Assembly: GCA_963169055.1 (NCBI GenBank)
Contig: CAUJFU010000150.1
Location: 1 to 6,939, forward strand
Source of the DNA: Myxococcota bacterium
GTDB lineage: Bacteria > Myxococcota_C > UBA6777
Direction: 5' to 3'
Length of the DNA: 6,939 nucleotides
The position numbers and the translations under genes were made by a program. A model generated the notes under the pieces. The model was not told where the DNA came from and ran no database searches. It saw only the letters and a program-made list of their open reading frames with translations. Positions 1-6,214 of this stretch are shown here, in pieces; position 1 is the stretch's first letter, and each line of letters starts with the position of its first letter.

Positions 1-1
1 C

Positions 2-2644
2 CTTGGTCAAACCAAAGAACTCACTTGCGAAGTCAAAAATGCCGGAACTGCGCCGCTTTTGCTGAATGGCTTTTCTTACAAACGCAAAGAAGGCAACGCA
101 CCGAGCGACTTTGCTTGGCTTTCGCCCGAGCTTCCTTTGCGAATTCCTCCCGATGGATCGGGCATCACCATCCGCATCCGTTACAAACCTTCGGATGCTT
201 CGCCAGATATCGACGAAGGGATCTACATCCTCGAAACCAACCTGCCTGCTGAAAGCGACGAAGAAAAAGCGCAGATCGCTGTGCGTGGCAAAACCATCGC
301 CCCCAACATCGCTTTGATCCCGCAGTATCCGCCGTGTACACAAACCATCGATTGCCAATTGCTTGATCAGCGATTGGATTGCCGAGAAGATACCTATGCA
401 AAAGCCCGTCGTTGCGACACCGCCGAAGGCAAGAACCCGCTGCTAAAGTTTCCGCGCACGTTGCCCTCGAAAACCGAACGCAAGACATTTCTTGTGCGCA
501 ATACGGGAAATGCGCCCTTGCGTGTGACGGGCATGGTGTGGACCTCCGAATCGAGCGCAGAGCTCGCCCTTGCGCTGCCTTTTGCGCCCTTCGTGGTCGC
601 CCCCAACCAAGAACGCCCCGTCGAAGTTCTCTACAAACCCTCCGACAACCTCAAAGACAAAGCTCAGCTCGTGGTCTTGAGCAACGCCTTCGAAAAGCCC
701 GAAGCCCGTCTTGATGTCGAAGCCGCTGCCATCGGCTGCAAGCTCGCTGTCGATCCCTCTCTGATCGAGTTTGCAAAGCCAGAGGTTCGCACGATGACTT
801 TACGCAACGAAGGTGACGAACCTTGCCAAGTCAAAAGCGTGTCTTTGCGCTTTCGACAAACACAAGTCTTCGCGTTGCAGGATATCCCTTCAGCACGCGA
901 TCTGATCTTTCCAAACGCCAGCCGAACCATGCGCGTGCAACACACTGTCGATCCGAAAGCGACGCCTGATATCGCCGATGTCCTCAGCAACGACTTTGAC
1001 AAACCCACCCAAGAAGTCGTCTTGATCCCCGTGATCCCACGCCCCGAAAAATGCGCCATGATCGCCAACCCAACGGCGCTCAACTTTCAGATCGTACAAA
1101 GCGGCCAAGACAAAGTCCTGACGGCCACCTTCTTTAACATCGGTCGTTCGCCTTGTCGCATTATCGGCGCAAAGACCGAAGGGACGGTGCCTTCCCAGCA
1201 CACCGCCTTTACGTTGCCACAGCCCCCATCCCTCCCCCTCGAAGTCCCTGTCGGTCAGGTTCTGTCTTTGCCTGTCCGCTACGCTCCGACCCAGTCCACC
1301 AATTACGAAGGTCTCTTGCGCCTTGACACTCCCGAAGGCGAGGCCGCTTTTGTGCAAGTGGTCTTGCGTGGGGCGTTTGGCTCGCCTTGCCTCGAAGTGG
1401 TTCCACGCCTTGTTGACTTTGGGCCTTCGCGTTTTACCTGTGCTGCCCGTGATCAAAAAGTGCGCGTGTATCACGTCGGCGCGACGGGCTGCCCCTCACG
1501 GATCACCATCCAAAAAGTCCAACTCGGCGGCCAGACCACACAAGCCTTTAACATCAAAAGCACGTCCCCCCCGATCCCATCAAGCGGCTTCCCTCTCACT
1601 GTCGGCCAATCCATCGAGATATCCTTGGGCTATCGCCCCGATCGCGTTGGCTTGGATCGTGACTTCCTTGAGATCGTACACTCCTTTACTCCCCAATCCC
1701 CGATGTCCGTTCCCCTCGAAGGGTCGGGCGTTTCCGAAGACACACAAACCGACATCTTCCGGCAAAAAGACCAACCCTCCGTGGATATCCTTTTTGTGGT
1801 CGACAACTCTTGCTCGATGCGCGGCGAACAACAAGAACTCGCCCAAAACTTTGTCAGCTTTATCAACTGGGCCAGCCGCTTAAATGTCGACTATCACATC
1901 GGCGTCACTCACACCGATATGACTGGACGCAGCGGAACACCCGGTTGTTTGCAACAAGTTGAAGACGACAAAAAACAAAAGCATCGCTTCATTACCACAA
2001 AAACAGCCGATCCATCGGGAGTATTTCAAAAGATGGCGAACGTCGGAACACGCGGCAGCGGTTCCGAACAAGGGCTGGAAGCCGCCTATCGAGCGCTTAC
2101 ACAACCTGTCAAAGATAGCCCCTTGTGCAACCACTTGTTCTATCGGGAGGATGCGTCGCTGTCGCTGGTTTTTGTCTCTGACGAAGAAGATCAATCGCCA
2201 AAAACTTACGGGTTTTATTTGAGTTTCTTTCAAAACCTCAAAGGTGCTCGCAACGCCAACCTTGTGCGCGGTTCGGCGGTGGTCGGGCCTCCTCCAAGTG
2301 GTTGTCGTACCAGCGGAACCAGCATCTCCGCTCGATCCGCACCACGTTATTGGGATCTTGCAGCAGCGCTGCGGGGTGAAAAAGCCTCGATCTGTTCGTC
2401 CGATTGGGCCACCACACTAAGCCGCCTTGGTGCGATCTCGTTTGGTCTGCTCGAACAATTCTTCCTCTCCCGCAGTCCTGAACCCCTCACCATCCAAGTC
2501 AAGGTCAACGGCGCGATCGTCCCCCAAGATCCCACCAACGGCTGGGCTTATGATGCCGCCTCTAACTCGATCCTGTTCGCTTCGAGCGCACGACCTCCCC
2601 AAGCAGCCCGCATCGACGTCACCTACAAAGCGATCTGCAACTAG
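2..2644 (+). CDS. Tandem ASH/choice-of-anchor D repeats plus von Willebrand A domain protein (5' end missing)
   Basis: The frame is open from the left edge, so the start and any signal peptide lie upstream; 880 residues are visible. The first in-window residues (LGQTKELTCEVKNAGTAPLL) already form an ASH-type strand pattern. About five beta-sandwich repeats follow, roughly at residues 1-100, 148-245, 246-350, 351-462 and 463-577. They carry recurring signatures such as 'VRNTGNAPLRV', 'LRNEGDEPCQV', 'FNIGRSPCRI', 'VEVLYKPSD' and 'LPVRYAPT'. A VWA domain spans about 592-825: strand VDILFVVD, then the MIDAS motif D601-N-S603-C-S605, a likely MIDAS threonine in NVGTRGSGSEQG, and SDEED at 726-730. 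A short beta-rich tail (about 828-877) ends at TAG. Such proteins are usually secreted or anchored outside the cell, with VWA binding a metal and a protein ligand. The many cysteines fit an extracytoplasmic location (inference). The ligand and role are unknown. It is convergent with moaC. Confidence 0.9.
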   Translation, partial: LGQTKELTCEVKNAGTAPLLLNGFSYKRKEGNAPSDFAWLSPELPLRIPPDGSGITIRIRYKPSDASPDIDEGIYILETNLPAESDEEKAQIAVRGKTIAPNIALIPQYPPCTQTIDCQLLDQRLDCREDTYAKARRCDTAEGKNPLLKFPRTLPSKTERKTFLVRNTGNAPLRVTGMVWTSESSAELALALPFAPFVVAPNQERPVEVLYKPSDNLKDKAQLVVLSNAFEKPEARLDVEAAAIGCKLAVDPSLIEFAKPEVRTMTLRNEGDEPCQVKSVSLRFRQTQVFALQDIPSARDLIFPNASRTMRVQHTVDPKATPDIADVLSNDFDKPTQEVVLIPVIPRPEKCAMIANPTALNFQIVQSGQDKVLTATFFNIGRSPCRIIGAKTEGTVPSQHTAFTLPQPPSLPLEVPVGQVLSLPVRYAPTQSTNYEGLLRLDTPEGEAAFVQVVLRGAFGSPCLEVVPRLVDFGPSRFTCAARDQKVRVYHVGATGCPSRITIQKVQLGGQTTQAFNIKSTSPPIPSSGFPLTVGQSIEISLGYRPDRVGLDRDFLEIVHSFTPQSPMSVPLEGSGVSEDTQTDIFRQKDQPSVDILFVVDNSCSMRGEQQELAQNFVSFINWASRLNVDYHIGVTHTDMTGRSGTPGCLQQVEDDKKQKHRFITTKTADPSGVFQKMANVGTRGSGSEQGLEAAYRALTQPVKDSPLCNHLFYREDASLSLVFVSDEEDQSPKTYGFYLSFFQNLKGARNANLVRGSAVVGPPPSGCRTSGTSISARSAPRYWDLAAALRGEKASICSSDWATTLSRLGAISFGLLEQFFLSRSPEPLTIQVKVNGAIVPQDPTNGWAYDAASNSILFASSARPPQAARIDVTYKAICN

Positions 2645-2645
2645 C

Positions 2646-3146
2646 TTACGCTCCTTCTTGGCGCGTCCATACGCCGCGTTTCCCACCCGCTTTTTCCATC
2701 AATCCGATATCGGTGATCCACATCCCGGGATCGACGGCCTTCGCCATGTCATAAAGGGTCAACGCCGCGATACTGCAAGCGGTGAGCGCTTCCATCTCTA
2801 CGCCTGTTTGCGCAGCGTTCCGTACATCCGCGCAGATCCGAACGGTGTCTTCGGCGATCGCGTCGATCTGTATCTCGATCTTGGACAGCGGGATCGGATG
2901 GCATAACGGGATCAGCTCCCATGTGCGTTTGGCCGCCAAGATCCCCGCAACACGGGCCACTTGCAGGGCATCGCCTTTGGGAAGACGCGCATTCATCAGC
3001 AACACCAACGTCTCGGGCTGCATACGCACAAGGGCTTGGGCCGTGGCTCGGCGATCTGTGACGGCTTTGTCGGTGATATCGACCATCCGTGCTGCGCCTT
3101 CTTTGTCGAGGTGGGTCAAGGGCTGTTGTTCCGCTGTATCGGTCAT
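2646..3146 (-). CDS. moaC: Cyclic pyranopterin monophosphate synthase MoaC
   Basis: This 166-residue protein matches the usual MoaC length and reads as MoaC throughout. With MoaA it makes cyclic pyranopterin monophosphate from GTP, the first stage of molybdenum cofactor synthesis, in the cytoplasm. Visible family motifs are [14 protein letters not shown] near the N-terminus, KGD with K57, [15 protein letters not shown] with H83, GVEMEALTA at 115-123, YDMAKAVD with D133 and K136, and KAGGKRG near the end. These include the lysine and aspartate positions known as catalytic in E. coli MoaC. I chose the ATG at 3146-3144 because AAGGAG lies six bases upstream and the family alignment starts just after it. 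An in-frame extension to an ATG at 3254 would add 36 residues, but lacks a ribosome binding site and family similarity. No other moa, moe or mob gene is in view. Confidence 0.97.
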   Translation of the reverse strand: MTDTAEQQPLTHLDKEGAARMVDITDKAVTDRRATAQALVRMQPETLVLLMNARLPKGDALQVARVAGILAAKRTWELIPLCHPIPLSKIEIQIDAIAEDTVRICADVRNAAQTGVEMEALTACSIAALTLYDMAKAVDPGMWITDIGLMEKAGGKRGVWTRQEGA

Positions 3147-3152
3147 CTCGGA

Positions 3153-3158
3153 CTCCTT
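3153..3158 (-). promoter_or_regulatory. Ribosome binding site of moaC
   Basis: The minus strand reads AAGGAG, then six bases, then ATG at 3146-3144. This site decides the start in favour of the 166-residue form over the 202-residue form. Confidence 0.8.
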
Positions 3159-3170
3159 GGGGGATACGTT

Positions 3171-3267
3171 TCGCTGCATCGCGCTAGGCCATCTCGGGGT
3201 TGCGCTCTCGCTTGGAAAAATTCTTGTGGGATCGAGGGCAAGGACTCGCTGCATCGCGCTGGGCTAT
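3171..3267. repeat. Pair of 22-bp direct repeats upstream of moaC
   Basis: TCGCTGCATCGCGCT at 3171-3185 recurs at 3246-3260. The match continues as AGGCCAT versus GGGCTAT, giving 22 bases with two mismatches. The copies are exactly 75 bases apart. The core CGCTGCAT (minus strand ATGCAGCG) occurs a third time at 3278-3285. All lie in the moaC leader on the minus strand. A role is not known; they may be a local duplication or binding sites. Confidence 0.6.
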
Positions 3268-3444
3268 TTTGTTGTCGCGCTGCATGGGGTGGGCAATCTA
3301 GCCCAAACAGCGCTTTCTTCCTAGAGGCTTCGTGCGGCTTGCATCGTCTCTTGGTGTGCTGTCTCTAGAGAAGCCGTTGACTCAAATCGCGTCTGTGGAT
3401 TGCAACGATGCCCGCTTATGGGGAGCGGACGCGCTGTCTTCTGC

Positions 3445-3473
3445 TTGACAGCCCCGCCCAAAGCGGCTACCTA
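3445..3473 (+). promoter_or_regulatory. Possible trxB promoter
   Basis: A perfect -35 hexamer TTGACA (3445-3450) is followed after 17 bases by TACCTA (3468-3473), a poor -10 match with only the first two bases agreeing. It lies 46 bases before the trxB start, which is plausible. TTGACT at 3377-3382 is an alternative -35, also with a weak -10. The -10 weakness keeps this tentative. Confidence 0.25.
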
Positions 3474-3518
3474 AAGACGCACACGCCTCAAGAACACAAA
3501 ACACACGGAGCACCGACC

Positions 3519-4478
3519 ATGACAACAGAACAAAGAACACACTGGAAAGTCGTCATCTTAGGATCAGGGCCTGCGGGACTGACCGCTGCCATCTACACAG
3601 GACGTGCAGGGCTTTCTCCCCTTGTGATCGACGGCATGGAGCCGGGCGGACAACTCACCACCACCACCGATGTAGAGAACTACCCCGGATTTCCCGAAGG
3701 AGTGATGGGGCCCGAGATGATGGAGATGTTTCGCCGCCAAGCCGAGCGTTTCAGCACGAGCTTCTTGTTTGGCGCGGTCACTCGTGTTGATCTCGCTGCT
3801 CGCCCGATCAAAATGTGGATCGATGAAGATCAAGAAGTCACCACAGACTCTTTGATCATCTCGACGGGTGCATCGGCCAAATGGTTGGGCCTTCCTTCCG
3901 AAAATCAATTTCGCGGCTTTGGGGTTTCTTCTTGCGCGACCTGCGATGGTTCGTTCTTTAAGAACCAAGTGATGGCGGTCGTCGGAGGCGGAGATACCGC
4001 ACTCGAAGAAGCTCTCTACCTCGCACGTCTCGGAAGCAAGGTCTATCTCGTGCATCGGCGCGATCAACTCCGCGCTTCCAAGATCATGCAAGATCGCGCT
4101 CTCGCCAATCCCAAGATCGAATTCGTCTGGAACGCAGAAGTCGCCGAGATCTTGGGAGAGGGCAGCGGTCACGCCAAAAAAGTGACGGGCGTGCGCCTGC
4201 GCGATACAAAAACCAATGAAACCAACGAACTCGCGTGTGCTGCCGTCTTCGTTGCCATCGGCCACCAACCCAACACTAGCTTGTTTGAAGGCCAGTTGGA
4301 GATGCACCACGGCGGCTATCTCGTCGTCGAACCCGGTAGCACGCGCACCAAGATCCCGGGCGTGTTTGCCGCTGGCGATGTCGCGGATCACTCGTACCGT
4401 CAAGCCGTCACCGCCGCAGGCACGGGCTGCATGGCCGCAATCGATGCAGAGCGATTCTTGGGAGAACTCGAAGGCTGA
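3519..4478 (+). CDS. trxB: Thioredoxin-disulfide reductase TrxB
   Basis: This 319-residue protein matches the length of bacterial low-molecular-weight thioredoxin reductases. It is an FAD enzyme that passes electrons from NADPH to thioredoxin in the cytoplasm. Visible parts in order: FAD-binding GSGPAG (15-20), the GGQLTTTTDVENYPGFPEG segment (43-61), the redox-active CATC (C139, C142), the NADPH-binding VVGGGDTALEEA (154-165), HRRDQLRAS (179-187), which fits NADPH phosphate recognition, and the C-terminal FAD motif GVFAAGDVAD (281-290) followed by RQAVTAAGTGC. The ATG at 3519 is chosen because GGAG sits eight bases upstream at 3507-3510 and the FAD domain begins right after it. The frame stays open upstream to 3408 but that part has no family similarity. 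The enzyme looks intact. A cyclic-nucleotide-binding gene follows 119 bases downstream on the same strand. Confidence 0.97.
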   Translation: MTTEQRTHWKVVILGSGPAGLTAAIYTGRAGLSPLVIDGMEPGGQLTTTTDVENYPGFPEGVMGPEMMEMFRRQAERFSTSFLFGAVTRVDLAARPIKMWIDEDQEVTTDSLIISTGASAKWLGLPSENQFRGFGVSSCATCDGSFFKNQVMAVVGGGDTALEEALYLARLGSKVYLVHRRDQLRASKIMQDRALANPKIEFVWNAEVAEILGEGSGHAKKVTGVRLRDTKTNETNELACAAVFVAIGHQPNTSLFEGQLEMHHGGYLVVEPGSTRTKIPGVFAAGDVADHSYRQAVTAAGTGCMAAIDAERFLGELEG

Positions 4479-4570
4479 TCCTTGTCCTAAACGTCGATCT
4501 CCAAAAAAGCACTCCAAGAGATCGCACGATGGTCTGATCGTTGCCTATCCCAAACCTTGGCTCCTTGTCC
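4479..4570. repeat. Short repeated elements in the trxB downstream spacer
   Basis: TCCTTGTCC occurs at 4479-4487 and 4562-4570. GATGGTCTGAT occurs at 4528-4538 and again at 4589-4599, where it overlaps the next gene's start codon. Both pairs occur in the same order, which suggests an old, diverged duplication of the spacer. I see no terminator with a T-run after trxB. Confidence 0.35.
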
Positions 4571-4584
4571 CGCTCACTCGCTCA

Positions 4585-4590
4585 AAAGGA
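4585..4590 (+). promoter_or_regulatory. Ribosome binding site of the cyclic-nucleotide-binding gene
   Basis: AAAGGA lies seven bases before the ATG at 4598. It favours this start over the in-frame TTG at 4541, which has no Shine-Dalgarno sequence and no family similarity in the added 19 residues. Confidence 0.65.
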
Positions 4591-4597
4591 TGGTCTG

Positions 4598-5071
4598 ATG
4601 CACGCTGCGGTGATTGAGATCGCAACCCTTCAAGGCATCCCGATATTTTCGGAACTGTCGCCTCAAAGCCTTGCTCGTCTTGCCGACTTCTGTCAGGTCG
4701 AAGACTCCGACGAAGGCGCACTCATCTTCTCTGAAGACCAACAAGGCGATCGGTTTTTTGTTGTCTTGTCAGGGGCTGTTCGGATATCTCGGTATATCGA
4801 AGGAATCGGCGAAGAACTTCTCTCCGTCTGTCGTGAAGGCGATTATTTTGGCGAACTCTCCCTCGTCGATGATGCCCCTCGCTCCGCAAATGCCCGCACC
4901 AGCGAACCTACGCGCTTGTTGACGTTGCGCAAAGTCGACGTCGAAGAACTCATGTTCGCGGATGCCGACTTCGCTCGTGAGATGTTGTGGGTCTTGGTCC
5001 GCCATCTCGCCGTTCGTTTGCGAGAAACCAACGAAAAGCTCCGCGCTCTTTACCAAATGGAACTGCTTTAA
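4598..5071 (+). CDS. Stand-alone cyclic nucleotide-binding (CRP-type CNB) domain protein
   Basis: This 157-residue protein consists of one cyclic-nucleotide-binding domain and its C-terminal helix. The N-terminal helices lead into IPIFSELSPQSLARLA (14-29), then the beta-roll with IFSEDQQGDRFFVVLSG (43-59). The phosphate-binding cassette is GDYFGELSLVDDAPRSA (81-97), with E86 and R95 where known cAMP or cGMP binders have the ribose- and phosphate-contacting residues. It therefore probably still binds a nucleotide. Residues about 125-152 form a long amphipathic C-helix. The protein stops there: there is no helix-turn-helix as in CRP/FNR, and no kinase, channel or other effector. It may act by protein contact or as a regulatory subunit (inference). 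It follows trxB in the same orientation and may share its transcript. Confidence 0.9.
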   Translation: MHAAVIEIATLQGIPIFSELSPQSLARLADFCQVEDSDEGALIFSEDQQGDRFFVVLSGAVRISRYIEGIGEELLSVCREGDYFGELSLVDDAPRSANARTSEPTRLLTLRKVDVEELMFADADFAREMLWVLVRHLAVRLRETNEKLRALYQMELL

Positions 5072-5107
5072 CCCACGCAACAAGATTCGACGCATGATCG
5101 GGGGGCG

Positions 5108-5132
5108 TTGAAAAAGTTGGTTGACTTTTCAA
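5108..5132. promoter_or_regulatory. Inverted repeat over the -35 region, possible operator
   Basis: TTGAAAA (5108-5114) and TTTTCAA (5126-5132) are perfect 7-bp inverted arms with centres 18 bases apart. The 11-base gap and right arm cover the -35 hexamer at 5121-5126. That placement fits a repressor or regulator site. A transcript hairpin ending the upstream gene is the other option, but the stem is AT-rich and no clean T-run follows. Confidence 0.4.
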
Positions 5133-5148
5133 TCTCCTTTCCTATACT
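5121..5148 (+). promoter_or_regulatory. Sigma70-type promoter of yceD-rpmF
   Basis: TTGACT (5121-5126) and TATACT (5143-5148) each match the consensus at five of six bases, with a 16-base spacer. Transcription would start near 5155, about 47 bases before the yceD ATG. This is the best promoter in the window. Confidence 0.7.
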
Positions 5149-5158
5149 ACCTGCTTCG

Positions 5159-5176
5159 CTGACTAGGATACGTCAG
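5159..5176 (+). other. Small hairpin at the 5' end of the yceD mRNA
   Basis: CTGAC (5159-5163) pairs with GTCAG (5172-5176) around an eight-base loop. It would sit a few bases from the predicted transcript start, where it could protect the 5' end or be chance. Confidence 0.25.
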
Positions 5177-5201
5177 TTTGGACTTGTAGGAATCGATTTT
5201 G

Positions 5202-5825
5202 ATGAAGCTGAAAGTAAGCGAACTTTCGACCCTCGAAGAGGCTTTCCAGTCGGTGTTTGCGGTGGATTGGATCCAATCCATCCTCGAACAAGACGCAGAA
5301 AAAGACAGCCTCAATGCAAACCTGTACAAAGCCACGGATCCTCTTTCTTTGGATGTGCGCGTCTACTGCAACGATGACGACGAAGTGTTCTTCTACGGCA
5401 ACGCTGTTGGAACCATCGGCTTCACTTGCGTGCGCAGCCTCGAAGAAGGAAAAATGCCCGTGACCCTCGATATCTCTGGCATGTTCCGACCCCGCAAAGC
5501 CAGCAAATATACCGAATCGCCCTCCGAAGACGACGAAGACGATCCATCCTTCTATTTCTACGAAGGCGACGAGATCGACTTTGGCGATGTCGTGCGTGAA
5601 CAGTTGTTTCTGTTCTTGCCGATCAATCCCACCCTCTCGGAAGAACTACCGATTCCGTTGTCTGAACTTCAGAAAGCTGCGGAGCCATCGCCTTCTGAAA
5701 CGACAATCGATCCGCGTTGGTCCGCTTTGTTGAACATCCAAAAAGGTCTCGGCCAAACGCCAAGCCCCACCCACCAAAGCAAGCCAACCAAACCCAAAAA
5801 AATAGGCTCCAAAAAGTCTTCCTGA
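5202..5825 (+). CDS. yceD: YceD/DUF177 family protein
   Basis: This 207-residue protein sits directly before rpmF, the conserved place for YceD/DUF177, a family tied to 23S rRNA accumulation and ribosome biogenesis in bacteria and plastids. Supporting features: the G-x-x-x-x-x-FTCVRSLEEG core strand (70-83), an acidic loop SEDDEDDPS (108-116), the EIDFGDVVREQLFLFLPINP stretch (124-143), which matches the family's 'DL-EQ-L-LP' block, and DPRWSALLNIQ (170-180), which resembles the family's usual end. The N-terminus (about 1-65) varies, as is common. It is odd in two ways: the usual CxRC motif is C76-V-R-S79, and the later cysteine cluster before DPRW is absent. The tail (about 185-207) is rich in Lys, Pro and Ser. 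ATG at 5202 has AGGAA nine bases upstream; the adjacent TTG at 5199 is a possible alternative. Confidence 0.82.
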   Translation: MKLKVSELSTLEEAFQSVFAVDWIQSILEQDAEKDSLNANLYKATDPLSLDVRVYCNDDDEVFFYGNAVGTIGFTCVRSLEEGKMPVTLDISGMFRPRKASKYTESPSEDDEDDPSFYFYEGDEIDFGDVVREQLFLFLPINPTLSEELPIPLSELQKAAEPSPSETTIDPRWSALLNIQKGLGQTPSPTHQSKPTKPKKIGSKKSS

Positions 5826-5943
5826 TCCCCTGCCCGTCTTCTGTTCGTCGCACGTTTCGTTTGTGCGAAATAGATGCTTCTTGATTGGTTTCCGAATGTT
5901 TCGTCTGGAGCAGTCGGCTGTTCTAAATAGATGTTTGTCTTGC

Positions 5944-5965
5944 GCCTCGATCTGAGGCTCGTTTT
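5944..5965 (+). terminator. Weak attenuator-like hairpin before rpmF
   Basis: GCCTC (5944-5948) pairs with GAGGC (5954-5958) around a five-base loop, followed by TCGTTTTG. The form resembles a small intrinsic terminator, but the stem is only five pairs and the T-run only four. If active it would attenuate rpmF; it may do nothing. Confidence 0.25.
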
Positions 5966-5974
5966 GAAAAAATG

Positions 5975-5980
5975 AAGGAG
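5975..5980 (+). promoter_or_regulatory. Strong ribosome binding site of rpmF
   Basis: AAGGAG lies seven bases before the rpmF ATG at 5988, the most complete Shine-Dalgarno sequence on the plus strand here. It suits a highly expressed ribosomal protein. Confidence 0.8.
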
Positions 5981-5987
5981 ATTTCCG

Positions 5988-6170
5988 ATGGCAAACCCAA
6001 AGAAACGCACCTCGCCAAGCAAGCGCGGTCATCGTCGTGCCCACAAAGCCCTCACTCACGTCAACACCGTTGGTTGTAACAACTGTGGCGAACCCAAACT
6101 CCGCCACCATGTCTGCGGAAACTGCGGTCACTACAAAGATCGCGCTGTTCTTCAGATCGAAAACGATTGA
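5988..6170 (+). CDS. rpmF: 50S ribosomal protein L32
   Basis: This 60-residue basic protein has the typical L32 start MANPKKRTSPSKRGHRRAHK, followed by a zinc-ribbon with four cysteines, C30-x2-C33 and C43-x2-C46, and the ending GHYKDRAVLQ. It is therefore the zinc-binding (C+) form of L32, a structural component of the large ribosomal subunit. Length, motifs, position after yceD and the strong ribosome binding site agree. The genes usually found after rpmF (plsX, fabH) do not follow; a repeat-rich gene does. Confidence 0.98.
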   Translation: MANPKKRTSPSKRGHRRAHKALTHVNTVGCNNCGEPKLRHHVCGNCGHYKDRAVLQIEND

Positions 6171-6214
6171 TCCTCCCTTTTCGCCCCTTCATCCCCCGCA
6201 CTTCCGCGCCAATC

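Larger units (their letters stand above)
3147..3518. other. Divergent intergenic region between moaC and trxB
   Basis: This 372-base region has no supportable gene. It holds the direct repeats in the moaC leader, a perfect 10-bp palindrome TCTCTAGAGA at 3362-3371, and a 6-bp inverted repeat GGCTTC (3326-3331) / GAAGCC (3370-3375). On the plus strand it has two -35-like hexamers, TTGACT at 3377-3382 and TTGACA at 3445-3450. I found no convincing promoter for moaC on the minus strand, and no riboswitch I can recognise by eye. Confidence 0.5.
5826..5987 (+). other. Long leader between yceD and rpmF with repeats and hairpins
   Basis: This 162-base region is more AT-rich than its surroundings and has no gene. 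It holds two copies of AAATAGATG (5868-5876 and 5925-5933), each preceded by a TTTCGTYTG element (5855-5863 and 5899-5907). It also has a 6-bp stem TCGCAC/GTGCGA (5848-5853/5863-5868) and a 5-bp GCCTC/GAGGC stem further down. I found no clear second promoter. It could be a regulatory or processing region for rpmF. Confidence 0.4.

Noticed and set aside
3186-3285. 33-codon upstream frame in the moaC leader (minus strand, ATG at 3285)
   Set aside because: There is no ribosome binding site before it and no sign of coding; the ATG belongs to the ATGCAGCG repeat.
2782-3368. Two overlapping plus-strand open frames (180 and 135 codons) across moaC
   Set aside because: Both are mostly antisense to moaC, which has clear family motifs; neither shows a recognisable protein pattern.
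3564-4517. 317-codon open frame on the minus strand opposite trxB
   Set aside because: It lies fully opposite a clearly identified trxB, shows no family similarity, and its composition is what the antisense of a coding strand gives.
5108-5140. Intrinsic terminator for the CNB gene
   Set aside because: The stem is AT-rich with an 11-base loop and no continuous T-run; its overlap with a good -35 makes an operator more likely.
5646-6131. 161-codon minus-strand frame across the yceD end, leader and rpmF
   Set aside because: It is antisense to two well-supported genes and shows no family similarity.
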